A DNA stretch of 64,000 nucleotides from Annona cherimola (GCA_030490835.1 CM059977.1:35361676-35425675), one strand, 5' to 3'. Numbered from the stretch's first letter, positions 10,870-23,440 are shown. Notes: generated by a model not told the origin, from the sequence alone. A program made the numbers and translations.

Positions 10870-12482
10870 TGTTGGAAATATGTGGAAAACTAGCTAAATC
10901 TATGTTTTGATGATTAACAAATCAATTTGAGTAAGTCTTGGCTACTAACAAGTTTGTGAAAATGTTTAAGGAATATTCATTTGAAGAAAATCAAGTATAG
11001 AAACCAAGTCGTATCCCAAGTCGACTCCAAGATCGACTTCAAACATGCAAAACTGTCCAGAGTTGAAAACAGGAGAAGAGCAAGTGAAGTCGCAGGCCAA
11101 GTCGACTCCACCTGCGACTTGGGTAGCCAAGTCGCAAACGAAGTCGACCTCGACATCGACCTCAGATGACAAAAACTGTCCAGAGTCAAAGATCAGAACA
11201 CGAAGTGCCGAAGTCGCACCCCAAGTCGACTCCACGTGCGACTTGAGGTGAAGTCGCAGCCGAAGTCGACTCCGACATCGACTTCGATCGGGCAGAGGCG
11301 ATTTTTCAGAAGATAAGCTGGAATGCATATTCAAGATGAAATCAAGTCATGAGTCCAATGCGAAGCAAGGAGCTTGAATCAATCATGCAAGGGTCAAGCT
11401 CTTCAAGATTCACAAGATCCAAATGTTCAAGATTCAAGGATTTAAGGTTTGCAAATCTTGGAGCTAATGAAAGCAAGACACCATGATCCAAAGAGTAACA
11501 AAAATTGCAAAGGAATTAAAAGGCTTGAGAAAGACTAAGCAAAACAAAAGTTTCAAAGTTCCAAGTTCATGAAGCCAACTGTCGAGGTGAAGTCGAACCC
11601 GAAGTCGACTCCACCTGCGACTTGGGTCAAGTCGAGAACCCAAGTCGACCCTGACTGGAACTTGAAGTTGCGACGGAGAAGCGAAGTCGCACCTGAAGTC
11701 GACTCCATCTGCGACTTGGTCGAAGTCGCATCCGAAGTCGACTCCACATGCGACTTGGGTCGCAACGGTCGGATTTTATTCGAACGTTGGCGCATTAAAT
11801 GCGCGCCACCAACCCTCTAACGTTCGGATTCCCTCCAAAATTATAAATAGCATTGAATGTGAATGAGGGAAGAAGCTGAGAATCATTAAGTGTGCATAAC
11901 TACTATATTCAAGAGCTCTAAAGAGATCAAGTCATTCAAGGAGGAAGAACTTCACTTCAAGTTGCAAGAGCTATATTTCAGAATCTTCAAAGCCATTACA
12001 ACAAGTTCTTCTCTGCGCCAAAACTGCTACTACACAACTGTAAAGTGTAGTTTTCTTATTGTTTCATTTGTTTGTGTTGAACTTGATTTAGTTTGAGAAA
12101 CTAAGATCAAGTGTAAGCAAAGTAGTGTGTGATTGGAGTGTAACTCATCACCTACTTGTGCTGTAATTTGTTGATGCCCCCTAGAGCTAGAATCTAGAAG
12201 AGAGCAGTGGCTCTAATTGTATTGAGAGAATACAATAGTGGAACCCAAGTCACAAGGAGTGTGAGCTTGGAAGAGTGGAGTAGGGAGGTTGCTCGAACCA
12301 CTATAAAAATCTTGTGTGTTTGATTTATTTATCTGCTCTCTATATTATATTGCTTTCCATTTCGTTTCTTCACAAAGGGGACTAGATTAATCCGGGGTAA
12401 AGCTTTTTTTTAAGTTGTAAATTTTAAATTACCCAATTCACCCCTCTCCTCTTGAGTTTTGCCATCAAACTCGGGACCAACA
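10870..12482 (+). mobile_element. LTR 2 of young SIRE-like copia
   Basis: Same termini, TATA box and AAGTCGAC clusters as LTR 1. It differs from LTR 1 at three positions and is preceded by the same GATGA. The primer-binding site follows at 12485-12496. Confidence 0.92.
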
Positions 12483-12484
12483 AG

Positions 12485-12496
12485 TGGTATCAGAGC
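12485..12496 (+). other. Primer-binding site (initiator tRNA-Met), unit 2
   Basis: TGGTATCAGAGC two bases after LTR 2, as in unit 1. Confidence 0.9.
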
Positions 12497-12530
12497 AGGT
12501 CTTTGAGTTAAACCAAAGAGATCTATTGAT

Positions 12531-15500
12531 ATGGCATCCCAATCGATTCCCGTTCCCGCTTTTGCTGAGGGCCAATCATTCACTAGGCCACCATTGTTTG
12601 ATGGGAACAATTTTGGTTATTGGAAGCTTTGTATGAAGCAACTCATTATGGCTACCGATATGGACTCTTGGATAGCAATCCAAGATGGTGTAACATTGCC
12701 TATAGATGAAAGAGCTTCCAAGTGGACCGAAGAGGAAGTAAGAACTGTAAAGAGCAATGCTAAAGCTATGAACTCACTATTTTGTGCTCTTACAGCTTCC
12801 GAATATGATAGAGTATCATCTTGTCTAACCGCTAAAGAAATATGGGATACTCTAACATCCATTTATGAAGGAACCTCTCAAGTCCAAGGGACTAGGAGAA
12901 ATATTTTGATAGGAGAATTGGAAAACTTTAGAATGTTAGAAACAGAAAATATTTCTGAAATGTTTGCTAGATTCTCTAAAATTACTAACGCCTTGAAAGG
13001 TCTTGGAAAAGCTATTTCTGAATCCGAGCAGGTTATGAAGATACTAAGGGCTCTACCGGATTCATGGATTCCAAAGATTACAGCTATTGAAGAAGCCAAA
13101 GACCTCAACACCCTAAAGCTAGAAGATCTAATTAGCTCATATATGTCACATGAGCTAATTAAGAGAAGAAACGAAGAGAATCATAGAGGCAAAAAAATCA
13201 TTGCATTAAAAGCTGCACGCAAATCTGAAGAATCTACCTCCTCGTCTAATAATGGTGATGAAGATATCACACTTCTTACTCGCAAGTTTCGAAAATTTGT
13301 GAGAAAAGAAAAGAACTTCAGAGAAAGACCACAAAGAGAGAAGAAGAAGGAGGTTACAGAATGCTACAGATGCGGGGGCATAGGACATATGCAAGCTCAA
13401 TGTCCTACACCGGAAGAAAGGCCAAAGGAGAGCCATGAAAGCAGAAAATTCCAAAGGCCACGAGGAAGAGGCATGTTCGTCAACGAGGAGACTTCATCAA
13501 CATGCAGTTCCTCAACCGACGACAATGATGCAGCCAACTGTGCGAGAATTTGCTGCATGGCACGAATCGAGCAAGAAGAAGAAGACTTGCTATGTCTAAA
13601 CACAACGGAAGTTTTGGAAGAACAATCTACCTCAACAAAATGCACAAGTAATGAAGAGATTTGTTTAAAGGTAAAGGCAAACAACATATGGTTCATGGAC
13701 AGTGGTTGCTCAAGGCATATGACTGAAGAAAGAAGTCTGTTTCACAAACTTAAGCCTTGCAACGACGGAACGGTTGCCTTTGGTAATAATGAGAAAGGTA
13801 AAATCAAAGGTAAAGGAAATATTTACAGTAGCTCAAATGCATGCATGGAGGATGTTTTGTTTGTTGAAGGACTCAAGCATAACTTAATGAGCATTAGCCA
13901 ATTATGTGATAAAGGATATAAGGTTGTGTTTGAATCATCTATATGCAATGTATTTGATGGTGAGCATATCATGTTTAGTGGAAGAAGACATGGAAATGTA
14001 TATTTGGTTTCACTTGATGAACTAGATGGTCAATGTCTAATGGCCATTGAAAATGATCCATGGGTTTGACATAAAAGACTTGGACATGTGAATATGTCAA
14101 ACATAAAGACCCTATGGAAAAAGAGTTTGGTAGAAGGCTTGCCAAAGTTGAAATATGACAAAGACAAAATTTGCAAGCCATGTCAATTATCTAAACAACC
14201 AAAGATGTCTTTTTCTACCAAAAAGGAGATTTCCACCACAAGGCCACTTGAATTGCTACACATGGATCTATATGGACCATCCGACATTTTAACCATTGGT
14301 GGAAAAAAATATGTATTTGTTATTGTAGATGACTTTTCAAGATTCACATGGATAATTCTCTTAGCTAGCAAAGATGAAGCTTTCTCTATGTTTTCAACTT
14401 TTGTAAACTTGGTGGAAAATGAAAAACAAAGTACTATTATGTCTATAAGAAGTGACCATGGTGGTGAATTTGAAAACAAACGATTCATAGAATTATGTAA
14501 TGAAAAAGGAATTCATCACACATTTTCTGCACCAAGAACTCCACAACAAAATGGAGTAGTTGAAAGGAAAAATAGAACTATACAAGAGATGGCTAGAACA
14601 ATGATAAATGAGAGCAAATTATCCAAGAAGTTTTGGGGTGAAGCTGTGAGCACAGCTTGTCATGTTTTAAATCGAGTTACCATTAGAGCTATCTTGAAAA
14701 AGACCCCATATGAGCTATGGAAGGGAAGGAAACCAAACATATCTTATTTTCATGCTTTTGGATGCACATGTTATGTTCTGAACAATGGAAAAACCAACTT
14801 GGGAAAACTTGATGCTAAAAGTGATGAAGCAATATTCCTTGGTTATTCATCAAATAGCAAAGCATATAGAGTTTTCAATAAACGAAACCAAGTTGTAGAA
14901 GAATCCATACATGTTGTTTTTTATGAAACTAACCCATGCTTTAAAAGAAAGGATGATTTAAGTGATGCAGATGAGATTGTAAGCAACTTTGAAAAGCTGC
15001 ATGTGGAAAAGCAAGAAGAGTCCAATGAGGAAAGGGTAAGTGAAGGTAATGACTCCTATAAACCTCCATCTGATTTAAAATTCAAACATGCACATCCAAT
15101 TGAACAAATTATAGGAAATGTGTATGAAGGTGTAAAAACTAGAATGTCAAAGCAAAATGTTTGTGGACAATATGCCTTTGTATCCAAAATTGAACCTTCT
15201 AATATTGATCAAGCTCTTGATGATGAAAACTGGATTATAGCAATGCAAGAAGAGCTAAATTAATTTGAAAGAAATCAAGTTTGGCACCTTGTTCCTAGAC
15301 CAAACGATTGTATTGTTATTGGCACCAAATGGGTCTTTAAGAACAAATTAGATGAAAGTGGACTTGTAGTGAGAAACAAAGCTAGACTTGTGGCAAAAGG
15401 ATACTCACAAGAAGAAGGAATAGATTTTGAAGAATCCTATGCCCCGGTTGCTAGATTAGAGGCAATTCGCATCTTACTAGCGTTTGCATCTCACATGAAC

Positions 15501-16189
15501 TTTAAATTGTTTCAAATGGATGTCAAAAGTGCATTTCTGAATGGTTATATAAATGAAGAGGTGTATGTAGAACAACCACCTGGATTTGAGGAAAAAGATC
15601 AATCTAAATTTGTATACAAGCTAACCAAAGCATTATATGGATTAAAACAAGCTCCAAGGGCTTGGTATGATAGACTAAGCAAATTTCTGATTGATCACGA
15701 TTTTCAAAAAGGAAAGGGAGACACCACTTTGTTTATCAAGTATAAAGAAAAGGACATATTGATCATTCAAATTTATGTTGATGATATCATTTTTGGTGCT
15801 ACTAATGAAGCTCTTTGTCAAGAATTTTCTGAGCTTATGCAGAAAGAATTTGAGATGAGCATGATGGGAGAGCTAAACTTTTTCCTTGGACTGCAAATCA
15901 AGCAATTGAATGAAGGAATCTTCATTAACCAGTCCAAGTACATCAAGGAAATGCTGAAGAAGTTTGGCATGGAAAATAGCAAAGGAGCAAACACGCCAAT
16001 GAGCTCTACAATCAAGCTTGACAAAGATGAGAAGGGCAAAGTAGTTGATTTAAAACTGTATAGAAGCATGATAGGTTCTTTATTGTATTTAACCGCTTCT
16101 AGGCCTGATATTTTATTTAGTGTGTGTATGTGCTCTAGATTTCAATCATGTCCAAAAGAATCACACTTGGTAGCTGTGAAAAGAATTTT
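12531..16189 (+). pseudogene. gag-pol of SIRE-like copia, unit 2: intronless, two stops, truncated
   Basis: Copy of the unit 1 pseudogene with one substitution seen (14234). It shares the TGA (14067-14069), the TAA (15261-15263), the intronless junction at 13658/13659 and the truncation after AVKRIF. Gag, protease, integrase and reverse-transcriptase motifs are present; RNase H is absent. Confidence 0.92.
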
Positions 16190-16726
16190 CATTGGAATGC
16201 CTTAGCACTAGACTCTAGTTGATTGTCATATCTTATAAATTTTCCTAAACTCTTGCCCAAACGAGGGAAATATGAATGACCTCTGAGAAATTCATGACAA
16301 ACGTAAAAATAATATCAAAGATAGCAACGTAAGCCCTAATTTCATATTATAACAAACAGGGCCTAACATTTATATAATACTATTAAAGTTTGTATTCCTC
16401 CTATCCCATAATACTTTGGAAAAGAAAGTAAGTAGCCTCCTCAGGTAAGAAATAGCTAGATATATACCTGGTTAAAACCCATAGGCAAAAAATAGCAAAA
16501 GCTGTTTTCGGTATTAAGCTAGGCCAAAAAGTTTTTTTTTTTGGTTTTACCGTTTGAAGCATATTGATTTTATAGAATTATAATATTCAGTTTTATATAG
16601 TAAAGTTATTTCCTTCTTCGGCATTATTCTAGTATATTGTAGTTGCATATCTTGAGGAGTAAAGTTTTATATTTATGCTTATATACTTGAAGTGGTGTTA
16701 TTACATGAGGTATTCCCAATAAGAAG

Positions 16727-16873
16727 TGTTAGTACCCTGGATAAAATTAGAAAAATTGTAAGGCTATCCCATATCGATTTTGAAAGGGGCTTGATGTGCA
16801 ATTATAAGTGTAAGGAAAAGCCCTAGTTCTCAAGCTAGCTTTTAGGGTTAAGAAAGCGTATAAGCATCTAACA
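16727..16873 (+). mobile_element. Short LTR of the older copia element (unit 3 copy)
   Basis: Third copy of the 147-bp TGTTAG to CTAACA segment. It is identical to the unit 2 copy. Confidence 0.65.
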
Positions 16874-17061
16874 TGTTGTATCAAAGCTAGCATATTCCTT
16901 AGTTTCGTTATTGGATTAGGGTGGTTTGAATGAAACTATGTCTAAGCCGAGCCACAAATCCTCATAGATGGCTTCAAGCAGTAGTATTATGCACTTGTGA
17001 ATTCTAAAGCTTTTTTAAGAACATTGGAAAATTCATATAAAAGTTATTTTAAGGTTGATGA

Positions 17062-18674
17062 TGTTGGAAATATGTGGAAAACTAGCTAAATCTATGTTTT
17101 GATGATTAACAAATCAATTTGAGTAAGTCTTGGCTACTAACAAGTTTGTGAAAATGTTTAAGGAATATTCATTTGAAGAAAATCAAGTATAGAAACCAAG
17201 TCGTATCCCAAGTCGACTCCAAGATCGACTTCAAACATGCAAAACTGTCCAGAGTTGAAAACAGGAGAAGAGCAAGTGAAGTCGCAGGCCAAGTCGACTC
17301 CACCTGCGACTTGGGTAGCCAAGTCGCAAACGAAGTCGACCTCGACATCGACCTCAGATGACAAAAACTGTCCAGAGTCAAAGATCAGAACACGAAGTGC
17401 CGAAGTCGCACCCCAAGTCGACTCCACGTGCGACTTGAGGTGAAGTCGCAGCCGAAGTCGACTCCGACATCGACTTCGATCGGGCAGAGGCGATTTTTCA
17501 GAAGATAAGCTGGAATGCATATTCAAGATGAAATCAAGTCATGAGTCCAATGCGAAGCAAGGAGCTTGAATCAATCATGCAAGGGTCAAGCTCTTCAAGA
17601 TTCACAAGATCCAAATGTTCAAGATTCAAGGATTTAAGGTTTGCAAATCTTGGAGCTAATGAAAGCAAGACACCATGATCCAAAGAGTAACAAAAATTGC
17701 AAAGGAATTAAAAGGCTTGAGAAAGACTAAGCAAAACAAAAGTTTCAAAGTTCCAAGTTCATGAAGCCAATTGTCGAGGTGAAGTCGAACCCGAAGTCGA
17801 CTCCACCTGCGACTTGGGTCAAGTCGAGAACCCAAGTCGACCCTGACTGGAACTTGAAGTTGCGACGGAGAAGCGAAGTCGCACCTGAAGTCGACTCCAT
17901 CTGCGACTTGGTCGAAGTCGCATCCGAAGTCGACTCCACATGCGACTTGGGTCGCAACGGTCGGATTTTATTCGAACGTTGGCGCATTAAATGCGCGCCA
18001 CCAACCCTCTAACGTTCGGATTCCCTCCAAAATTATAAATAGCATTGAATGTGAATGAGGGAAGAAGCTGAGAATCATTAAGTGTGCATAACTACTATAT
18101 TCAAGAGCTCTAAAGAGATCAAGCCATTCAAGGAGGAAGAACTTCACTTCAAGTTGCAAGAGCTATATTTCAGAATCTTCAAAGCCATTACAACAAGTTC
18201 TTCTCTGCGCCAAAACTGCTACTACACAACTGTAAAGTGTAGTTTTCTTATTGTTTCATTTGTTTGTGTTGAACTTGATTTAGTTTGAGGAACTAAGATC
18301 AAGTGTAAGCAAAGTAGTGTGTGATTGGAGTGTAACTCATCACCTACTTGTGCTGTAATTTGTTGATGCCCCCTAGAGCTAGAATCTAGAAGAGAGCAGT
18401 GACTCTAATTGTATTGAGAGAATACAATAGTGGAACCCAAGTCACAAGGAGTGTGAGCTTGGAAGAGTGGAGTAGGGAGGTTGCCCGAACCACTATAAAA
18501 ATCTTGTGTGTTTGATTTATTTATCTGCTCTCTACATTATATTGCTTTCCATTTCGTTTCTTCACAAAGGGGACTAGATTAATCCGGGGTAAAGCTTTTG
18601 TTTAAGTTGTAAATTTTAAATTACCCAATTCACCCCTCCCCTCTTTGGTTTTGCCATCAAACTCGGGACCAACA
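17062..18674 (+). mobile_element. LTR 3, a mosaic solo LTR
   Basis: The first about 700 bp match LTR 2 exactly. From 17771 on it carries about ten differences (17771, 18124, 18290, 18402, 18485, 18535, 18600, 18639, 18646-18647). It is flanked on both sides by GATGA and not followed by a primer-binding site. This is the pattern expected of a solo LTR formed by recombination between a 5' LTR and a diverged 3' LTR. Confidence 0.85.
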
Positions 18675-18679
18675 GATGA
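18675..18679. repeat. GATGA target-site duplication
   Basis: The 5 bp after LTR 3 equal the 5 bp before each LTR (4673-4677, 10865-10869, 17057-17061). Five bp is the usual Ty1/copia duplication size. Confidence 0.85.
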
Positions 18680-18722
18680 TATTTGGAATATTGTTAAAAA
18701 TGGGTACAAAGAACACAAATTA

Positions 18723-19010
18723 GGTGTGTTTGGGAATTGATAAAACTTTTATTTGAAATTTTTTGAATAAAAAATTTTTGTATTAGAAGAAAATGATTAA
18801 TATAATAGGGATAATGATAAACAGTAAAGAGAATAAAGTCAAAGTAGATAAGTTAGTCATGTGGATAGTTGTATAGAAATAATCGAAAGGTAGGGTAATT
18901 GTATATAAATATGTAAAGAAATGATTAAAACATAGAATATTATAGAGAGTAAAAAATTTTAGATCGAAAAGTGTTATTTCGGTATTTTTTGCTCATTACC
19001 AAATGCATCC
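18723..19010 (+). mobile_element. Non-autonomous MITE with GGTGTGTTTGG-type ends
   Basis: AT-rich insertion starting GGTGTGTTTGG and ending CCAAATGCATCC, inside the old copia gag. Related sequences lie at 42307-42564 and, inverted, at about 56770-57044. The ends resemble hAT-type MITEs, but no clean target duplication is visible. Confidence 0.6.
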
Positions 19011-20300
19011 TAGAATTAAAAAGTGATATACAACAGGTATAGAAAACTTCAAAAGGATATGAGAAGGAAAGACCAAAAGACTCTTACTTTTCTTTATTAA
19101 GAAGTGAAAGAAAGAATTTTTGAGAAGGTTGTAGCAATAAAAACTTCTCATAAAGTTTAGATTATCCTAGAAAGGAACTTTTAACGTGTTACACGTGTTA
19201 AAGTTGTTAGCTTGCAAATCTTAAAGGCTGACTTCAAAAATCTCAAGTGAAGTCTTTAGTATCAAAAAAATAATTATTTCATTTGTGCTTTAGCCTTTTT
19301 AATCAAAGGAAAGTCAATGATAAAAAGATTAGTGATACTTTTGTTATACAAAAGATTATCAGGTTTATAACTCTGAAATTTGATGTGGTACGCTAAATCG
19401 AAAAATCTATAATTTATTTAATATACATTGATGAAGTGATGGTACATAAAATTGGAATAAATCAGCACTCACTTGAAGAGCATTAATAGAAAGAGGTAGA
19501 GGCTCCATACATGGTAAAAGTCGAGGTGGCTTAGGAAGAGGAAATTTTAATGTACATGAAGTTCATCGAGATCTCCTGGATTAAGAATTCAATCAAAATA
19601 GAGGAGACAATCATAGACGAAGATGTGGACATGTCAAGGTTGTAGTTAAGCTTCTAGACAAGTTTCAAGAAGAGAAAACTATGCCAAAACATATGAGTCT
19701 CATAGTCAATGCTATAGTTGTACTATATTTGGTCATTATAGTTGTGAATGCTATAATAATGCCACAAATCATGAATAGGCTAACAACATAGAAAAAGAAG
19801 GATAAAATTATAAAAACTCTTTTTCTAACATGCAATAATACACATGAAGATGAAGATTCTATATGATAATCAGTTCCAGTAATCATCTGTGTAGAAATAA
19901 GGAGTCTTTTATGAAATTGATTAAAAAAAATTCATTCTACTGCTAAATTTGGGGATTATTCTATTATTAACATTGTGGGAAAAGAAAAAAATCCCAATTT
20001 ATACAAATGGTAGTATACAACAACATATATCTAATGTCTTTTTTATACCAAAATTGAAGAATATTTTATTAAGTAGGGACAACTTTTAGAAAACGGATAT
20101 GAGAGTAGCATGAAAAATGGGTTTTGCAAAATATAAAATGGAAAAAATTCATTCCAAATATTAAAATGATATCAAATAGAATGTTTCCTCTTAATATTAA
20201 AAATGGAAAGCTGCTATATATTAATATTATTGTGAAAAATGATTTGTGTCCTTGATATTTAAAATTTGGACATACAAATGGTCGTGGTGGCCAAAATTGA

Positions 20301-21489
20301 GAAAAAAATGATAAGGTCATTCTTCTAAGATCGTCACTCTCTTTGTTGGTTCTAATTAGAGGAAAGTAGATTACAGGTACGAAGATATAAAAACCCACAA
20401 ATCTTCCACGGCTCCTCTCATGTGTTAGTTCGTGAGGATGGTGATGGAGCACTGAAATGGTGCTCCAATGGTGCAATTTTGAATCGTGCACATCCATCCT
20501 ACTTTAGGTGACTTACACCATTCAAATTTGAAACCATGGCTTAAAATAATGTGAAATTTAAAACGGCTAAAAATCTATAATTTCTTCCGCAGTTTGGATA
20601 AAAAAAATGTAAAGACAAGATATAATTATTAAATTATCAAATCAAAAACCTAATATTCTTTAATATTTTAATGAAAATTTTAATTTTCTAATATTCTATT
20701 TTTGAATAATGATCGTCTCCCACAATATATAAATATCATGTTGATGATGCCGCACATAAGATAATTACATTTTGGTTATATAGGTTTCTTTTTTTTTTGA
20801 TGAAAGTTATATAGGTTTCTTAGTTGTATAAAAATTTATTTTTTATTTTTTGTTTATTTTACAAAGTATGAGTGCCACTTAAAATTTTTCTTAGTAAAAT
20901 TTAGTAATTTTTAAATTAGCATTTTTTAAAATAGAAGGATTTTAAAAAATAAAATTCTAAAAAATAAAATTAAAAAAACTCATCAAATTCCATAAAAAGA
21001 AAGTTTTAAGTATGGCTCACACATTTATAATTTAACCCATTATGTTTGCAAAATAGCTTAATATAATAAATTGCTCATGCTTACAATTAATTTATTTGAT
21101 ATTAAGTCTAATTCAAATTAATGTTTATTTTTATTTAAATTTATTATTTTTATCTTGTATTTTGATTCATGCAAATTTATATAGATTATTTTGACAATAT
21201 TCATTTTAGATGTGTGAAAATGCAAATACACAAAATTACAAATCTATTATATATAAAACATAATAATAATAAATTAAAATATTATACAATAATACATAAA
21301 TATTAATATTTAATTGTATAAATTGGAAAGGTTTAATATGCATTTAATTGAAATAATAATCTATAATTTATTTTAAAATAAAATTTAATAGCTAATATGT
21401 TTTAAATTTTTTATATAAACTATAAAAATATTATTTTAGATAATTTTGATAATTTTACATTGACTAAATTTAATTAATATTAATATTTA
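20301..21489. other. AT-rich sequence without recognisable genes
   Basis: Low-complexity AT-rich DNA. The 142-residue minus-strand open frame at 20069-20497 is antisense to the copia remnant at its start and matches nothing I recognise. Confidence 0.5.
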
Positions 21490-23045
21490 TTTTATTTTAT
21501 TATTTAAATTTAAATTTTGTTAAATATTGTTAAATTCTGTAGAATACTGTTAAATATTATTAGATATTATTAGATACTGTTAGATATCGTCAGATGCTAT
21601 TAGATTCAGGTGAATTTTATTAAATCTTATTAACTAAGTTTTAATTAATATATTTAATGAATAAATGATCTTATAAAAATCCTAGGAACATATTATGGGT
21701 GTTAAAATGGGATTAACATATTTATAATAAATTTTAAATTTTGTTAGATATTGTTGGTTGTCACTAGATGTTATTAGATGTCGTTAGGTAGTCTCATATG
21801 CTGTTAGATTTATATGAATTTTATTAAATCCTGTTAATTAATTATTAATTAGTTTATTTAGGATATAAACGATATTATAAGGAGCTTAAGAACATATCAT
21901 AGGTACGAAATTAGGATTATCATATTAATAATTAAAGTTAGATGTTGTTAGATATCATTAAATGTCGTTAAATGCTGTTAAATTCTTTTAGATGTGGTTA
22001 AATGTTATTCGATGTCATTAAATGCTATTAGATTTAGGTGAATTTTATTTAAATCCTAGCAACTAAGTTTTAATTAATTTATTTAATATATAAATGACTT
22101 TATAAAGAGCCTAGGAGCATATTGTAAGTGTTAAATTATGATTAACATATTAATAGCAGAAGTTAGATGTTGTTAAATATTATTATATGTCGTTACATAC
22201 TATTAAATGGGAACCCAATTCAGTGCACCCGGGTGCATTCAGCCTCAATGCACCCGGGTGCACTGCACCTATTTTTTTTATTTTTTTTTTTAAATTTTTT
22301 TCATGAAGCTGTTAATATAGGTTTATTTAACATATGTATCAATTTTTACTATTTTTAGAGATTTTTAGATATTTTTTTTAGATTTTTTAAAATCAGTGGC
22401 ATTTTTCATAATTTTAAATTACCGAAAATGCCACTGATTTTTAAAAATCTAAAAAAAATATCTAAAAGTCTCCAAAAATAGTAAAAATTGATACGTATGT
22501 TAAATAAATCTAGATTAACCATTGTATAAAAAAATTTTAAAAAAAAAATAAAAAAATAGGTGCAGTGCACCCGGGTGCATTGAGGCTGAATGCACCCGGG
22601 TGCACTGAATTGGGCTCCTATTAAATGTCGTTAGATGTTGTTGGATTTAGATGAATTTCATTAAATTATATGAAATAAGTTTTAATTAATTTATTTAAGG
22701 TATAAATGACCTTATAAAGAGCCTAAGAATATATTCCTGGTGTTAAATTAGGATTATCATATTAATTATAAAAATTAGATGTTGTTAGATGCTGTTAGAT
22801 ATTGTTAGATGTAGTTAGACGCTATTAGATGTCTTTAAATATTGTTAGACTTAAGTGGATCCATTAAATCCTATTAAGTAAGCTCTAAAATATATAACAA
22901 AGGCATAAATGAACTTATACATAGTAAAAAAACATATCATGAGTGTTAAATTACAATTAACATATAATCGAAAGTTAGATTCTGCTAAATATCGTTAGAT
23001 TTCAATAGATCCTATTAGGTGTCATTAAATGCTACTAAATTTAAT
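21490..23045 (+). repeat. Tandem repeat array, unit about 200-225 bp, about five units
   Basis: Each unit begins with runs of GTTAGATGT/GTTAGATAT, followed by GTGAATTTTATTAAATCC, TAAGTTTTAATTAATTTATTTA and ATAAATGACCTTATAAAGAGCC. Anchors recur near 21611, 21816, 22040, 22652 and 22857. The gap between the third and fourth is explained by the MITE at 22210-22618. Confidence 0.8.
22210..22618. mobile_element. Foldback MITE with TGCACCCGGGTGCA palindromes (Mutator-like)
   Basis: A 409-bp element flanked by the exact 9-bp duplication TATTAAATG (22201-22209 and 22619-22627). It is almost entirely an inverted repeat: the outer 60 bp of the two ends differ at one base, and the homology continues through most of the element. 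Each end holds two copies of the 14-bp palindrome TGCACCCGGGTGCA. A 9-bp duplication and long terminal inverted repeats fit a Mutator-like non-autonomous element. It has no coding capacity. A diverged relative lies at 34561-34840. Confidence 0.88.
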
Positions 23046-23440
23046 AATATTCCAAAAAAAAATTTAATTAGTAAAATTAAAAAATTAAAAAAATTTTTAG
23101 AAAATATTATACTCGATAGTACCTTATTTGCATAGGAGCAAATAAACTTTAAATAACATAATATATATTTGATATATAAAATATTTTTTCAACTTTATCA
23201 ATTATAATGAAATCTTAATAAAAATAATATTTTCGACATAAATATTTTTTAAAATATCAAAAACTAAAAAAATTATATCTACATGTGCTTTAGTGGTTGA
23301 TCTATCAATTGAATTGAATAAGTTAAGATTTCTTGTATATTTAACATAAATTTCATCAAAAAACTAAACATACATTTTAAAACAAACATAGTAACAATGT
23401 AAAATTACCATTACTTTCATTTTTTTTCTTATTGGATGCG
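23046..23440. other. AT-rich spacer
   Basis: Nothing recognisable. Confidence 0.4.

Larger units (their letters stand above)
9997..16188 (+). repeat. Tandem unit 2 of the 6192-bp array
   Basis: About 99.9 percent identical to unit 1 by eye. The junction with unit 1 lies at 9997, inside AAGAATTTTCATTGG, where pol sequence meets TCATTGGAATGCC with only a few bases of shared sequence. The same junction recurs at 16189. Confidence 0.95.
16189..18674 (+). repeat. Partial tandem unit 3 (old copia segment plus LTR 3)
   Basis: This copy contains the 870-bp leading segment and one LTR, then leaves the repeat at 18675 for DNA not seen in the other units. No gag-pol follows. Confidence 0.93.
18675..20300 (+). 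pseudogene. Older Ty1/copia gag and protease region, decayed
   Basis: The sequence resumes the frame left at 4677 with DIWNIVKNGYKE, a standard copia Gag start. It continues after a MITE (18723-19010) with KVVAIKTSHKVWIILE-like and DEVMG/HEQRINEHSLEEH-like gag segments in shifting frames. A CCHC knuckle CYSCTIFGHYSCEC lies near 19711. A protease/pre-integrase stretch follows, with LLSRGQLLENGYE-like and NRMFPLNI-like motifs near 20070-20190. Every frame is broken. Homology fades by about 20300. It is probably the rest of the element whose LTR lies at 4343 and its tandem copies. Confidence 0.75.

Noticed and set aside
3805..18674. The tandem array as a pure assembly artefact
   Set aside because: Private substitutions in unit 1 and the mosaic LTR 3 argue for real copies. 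Without reads I cannot exclude an error in copy number.
20069..20497. A 142-residue minus-strand open frame
   Set aside because: Its 3' half is antisense to the decayed copia protease region, and the rest shows no domain or codon character.
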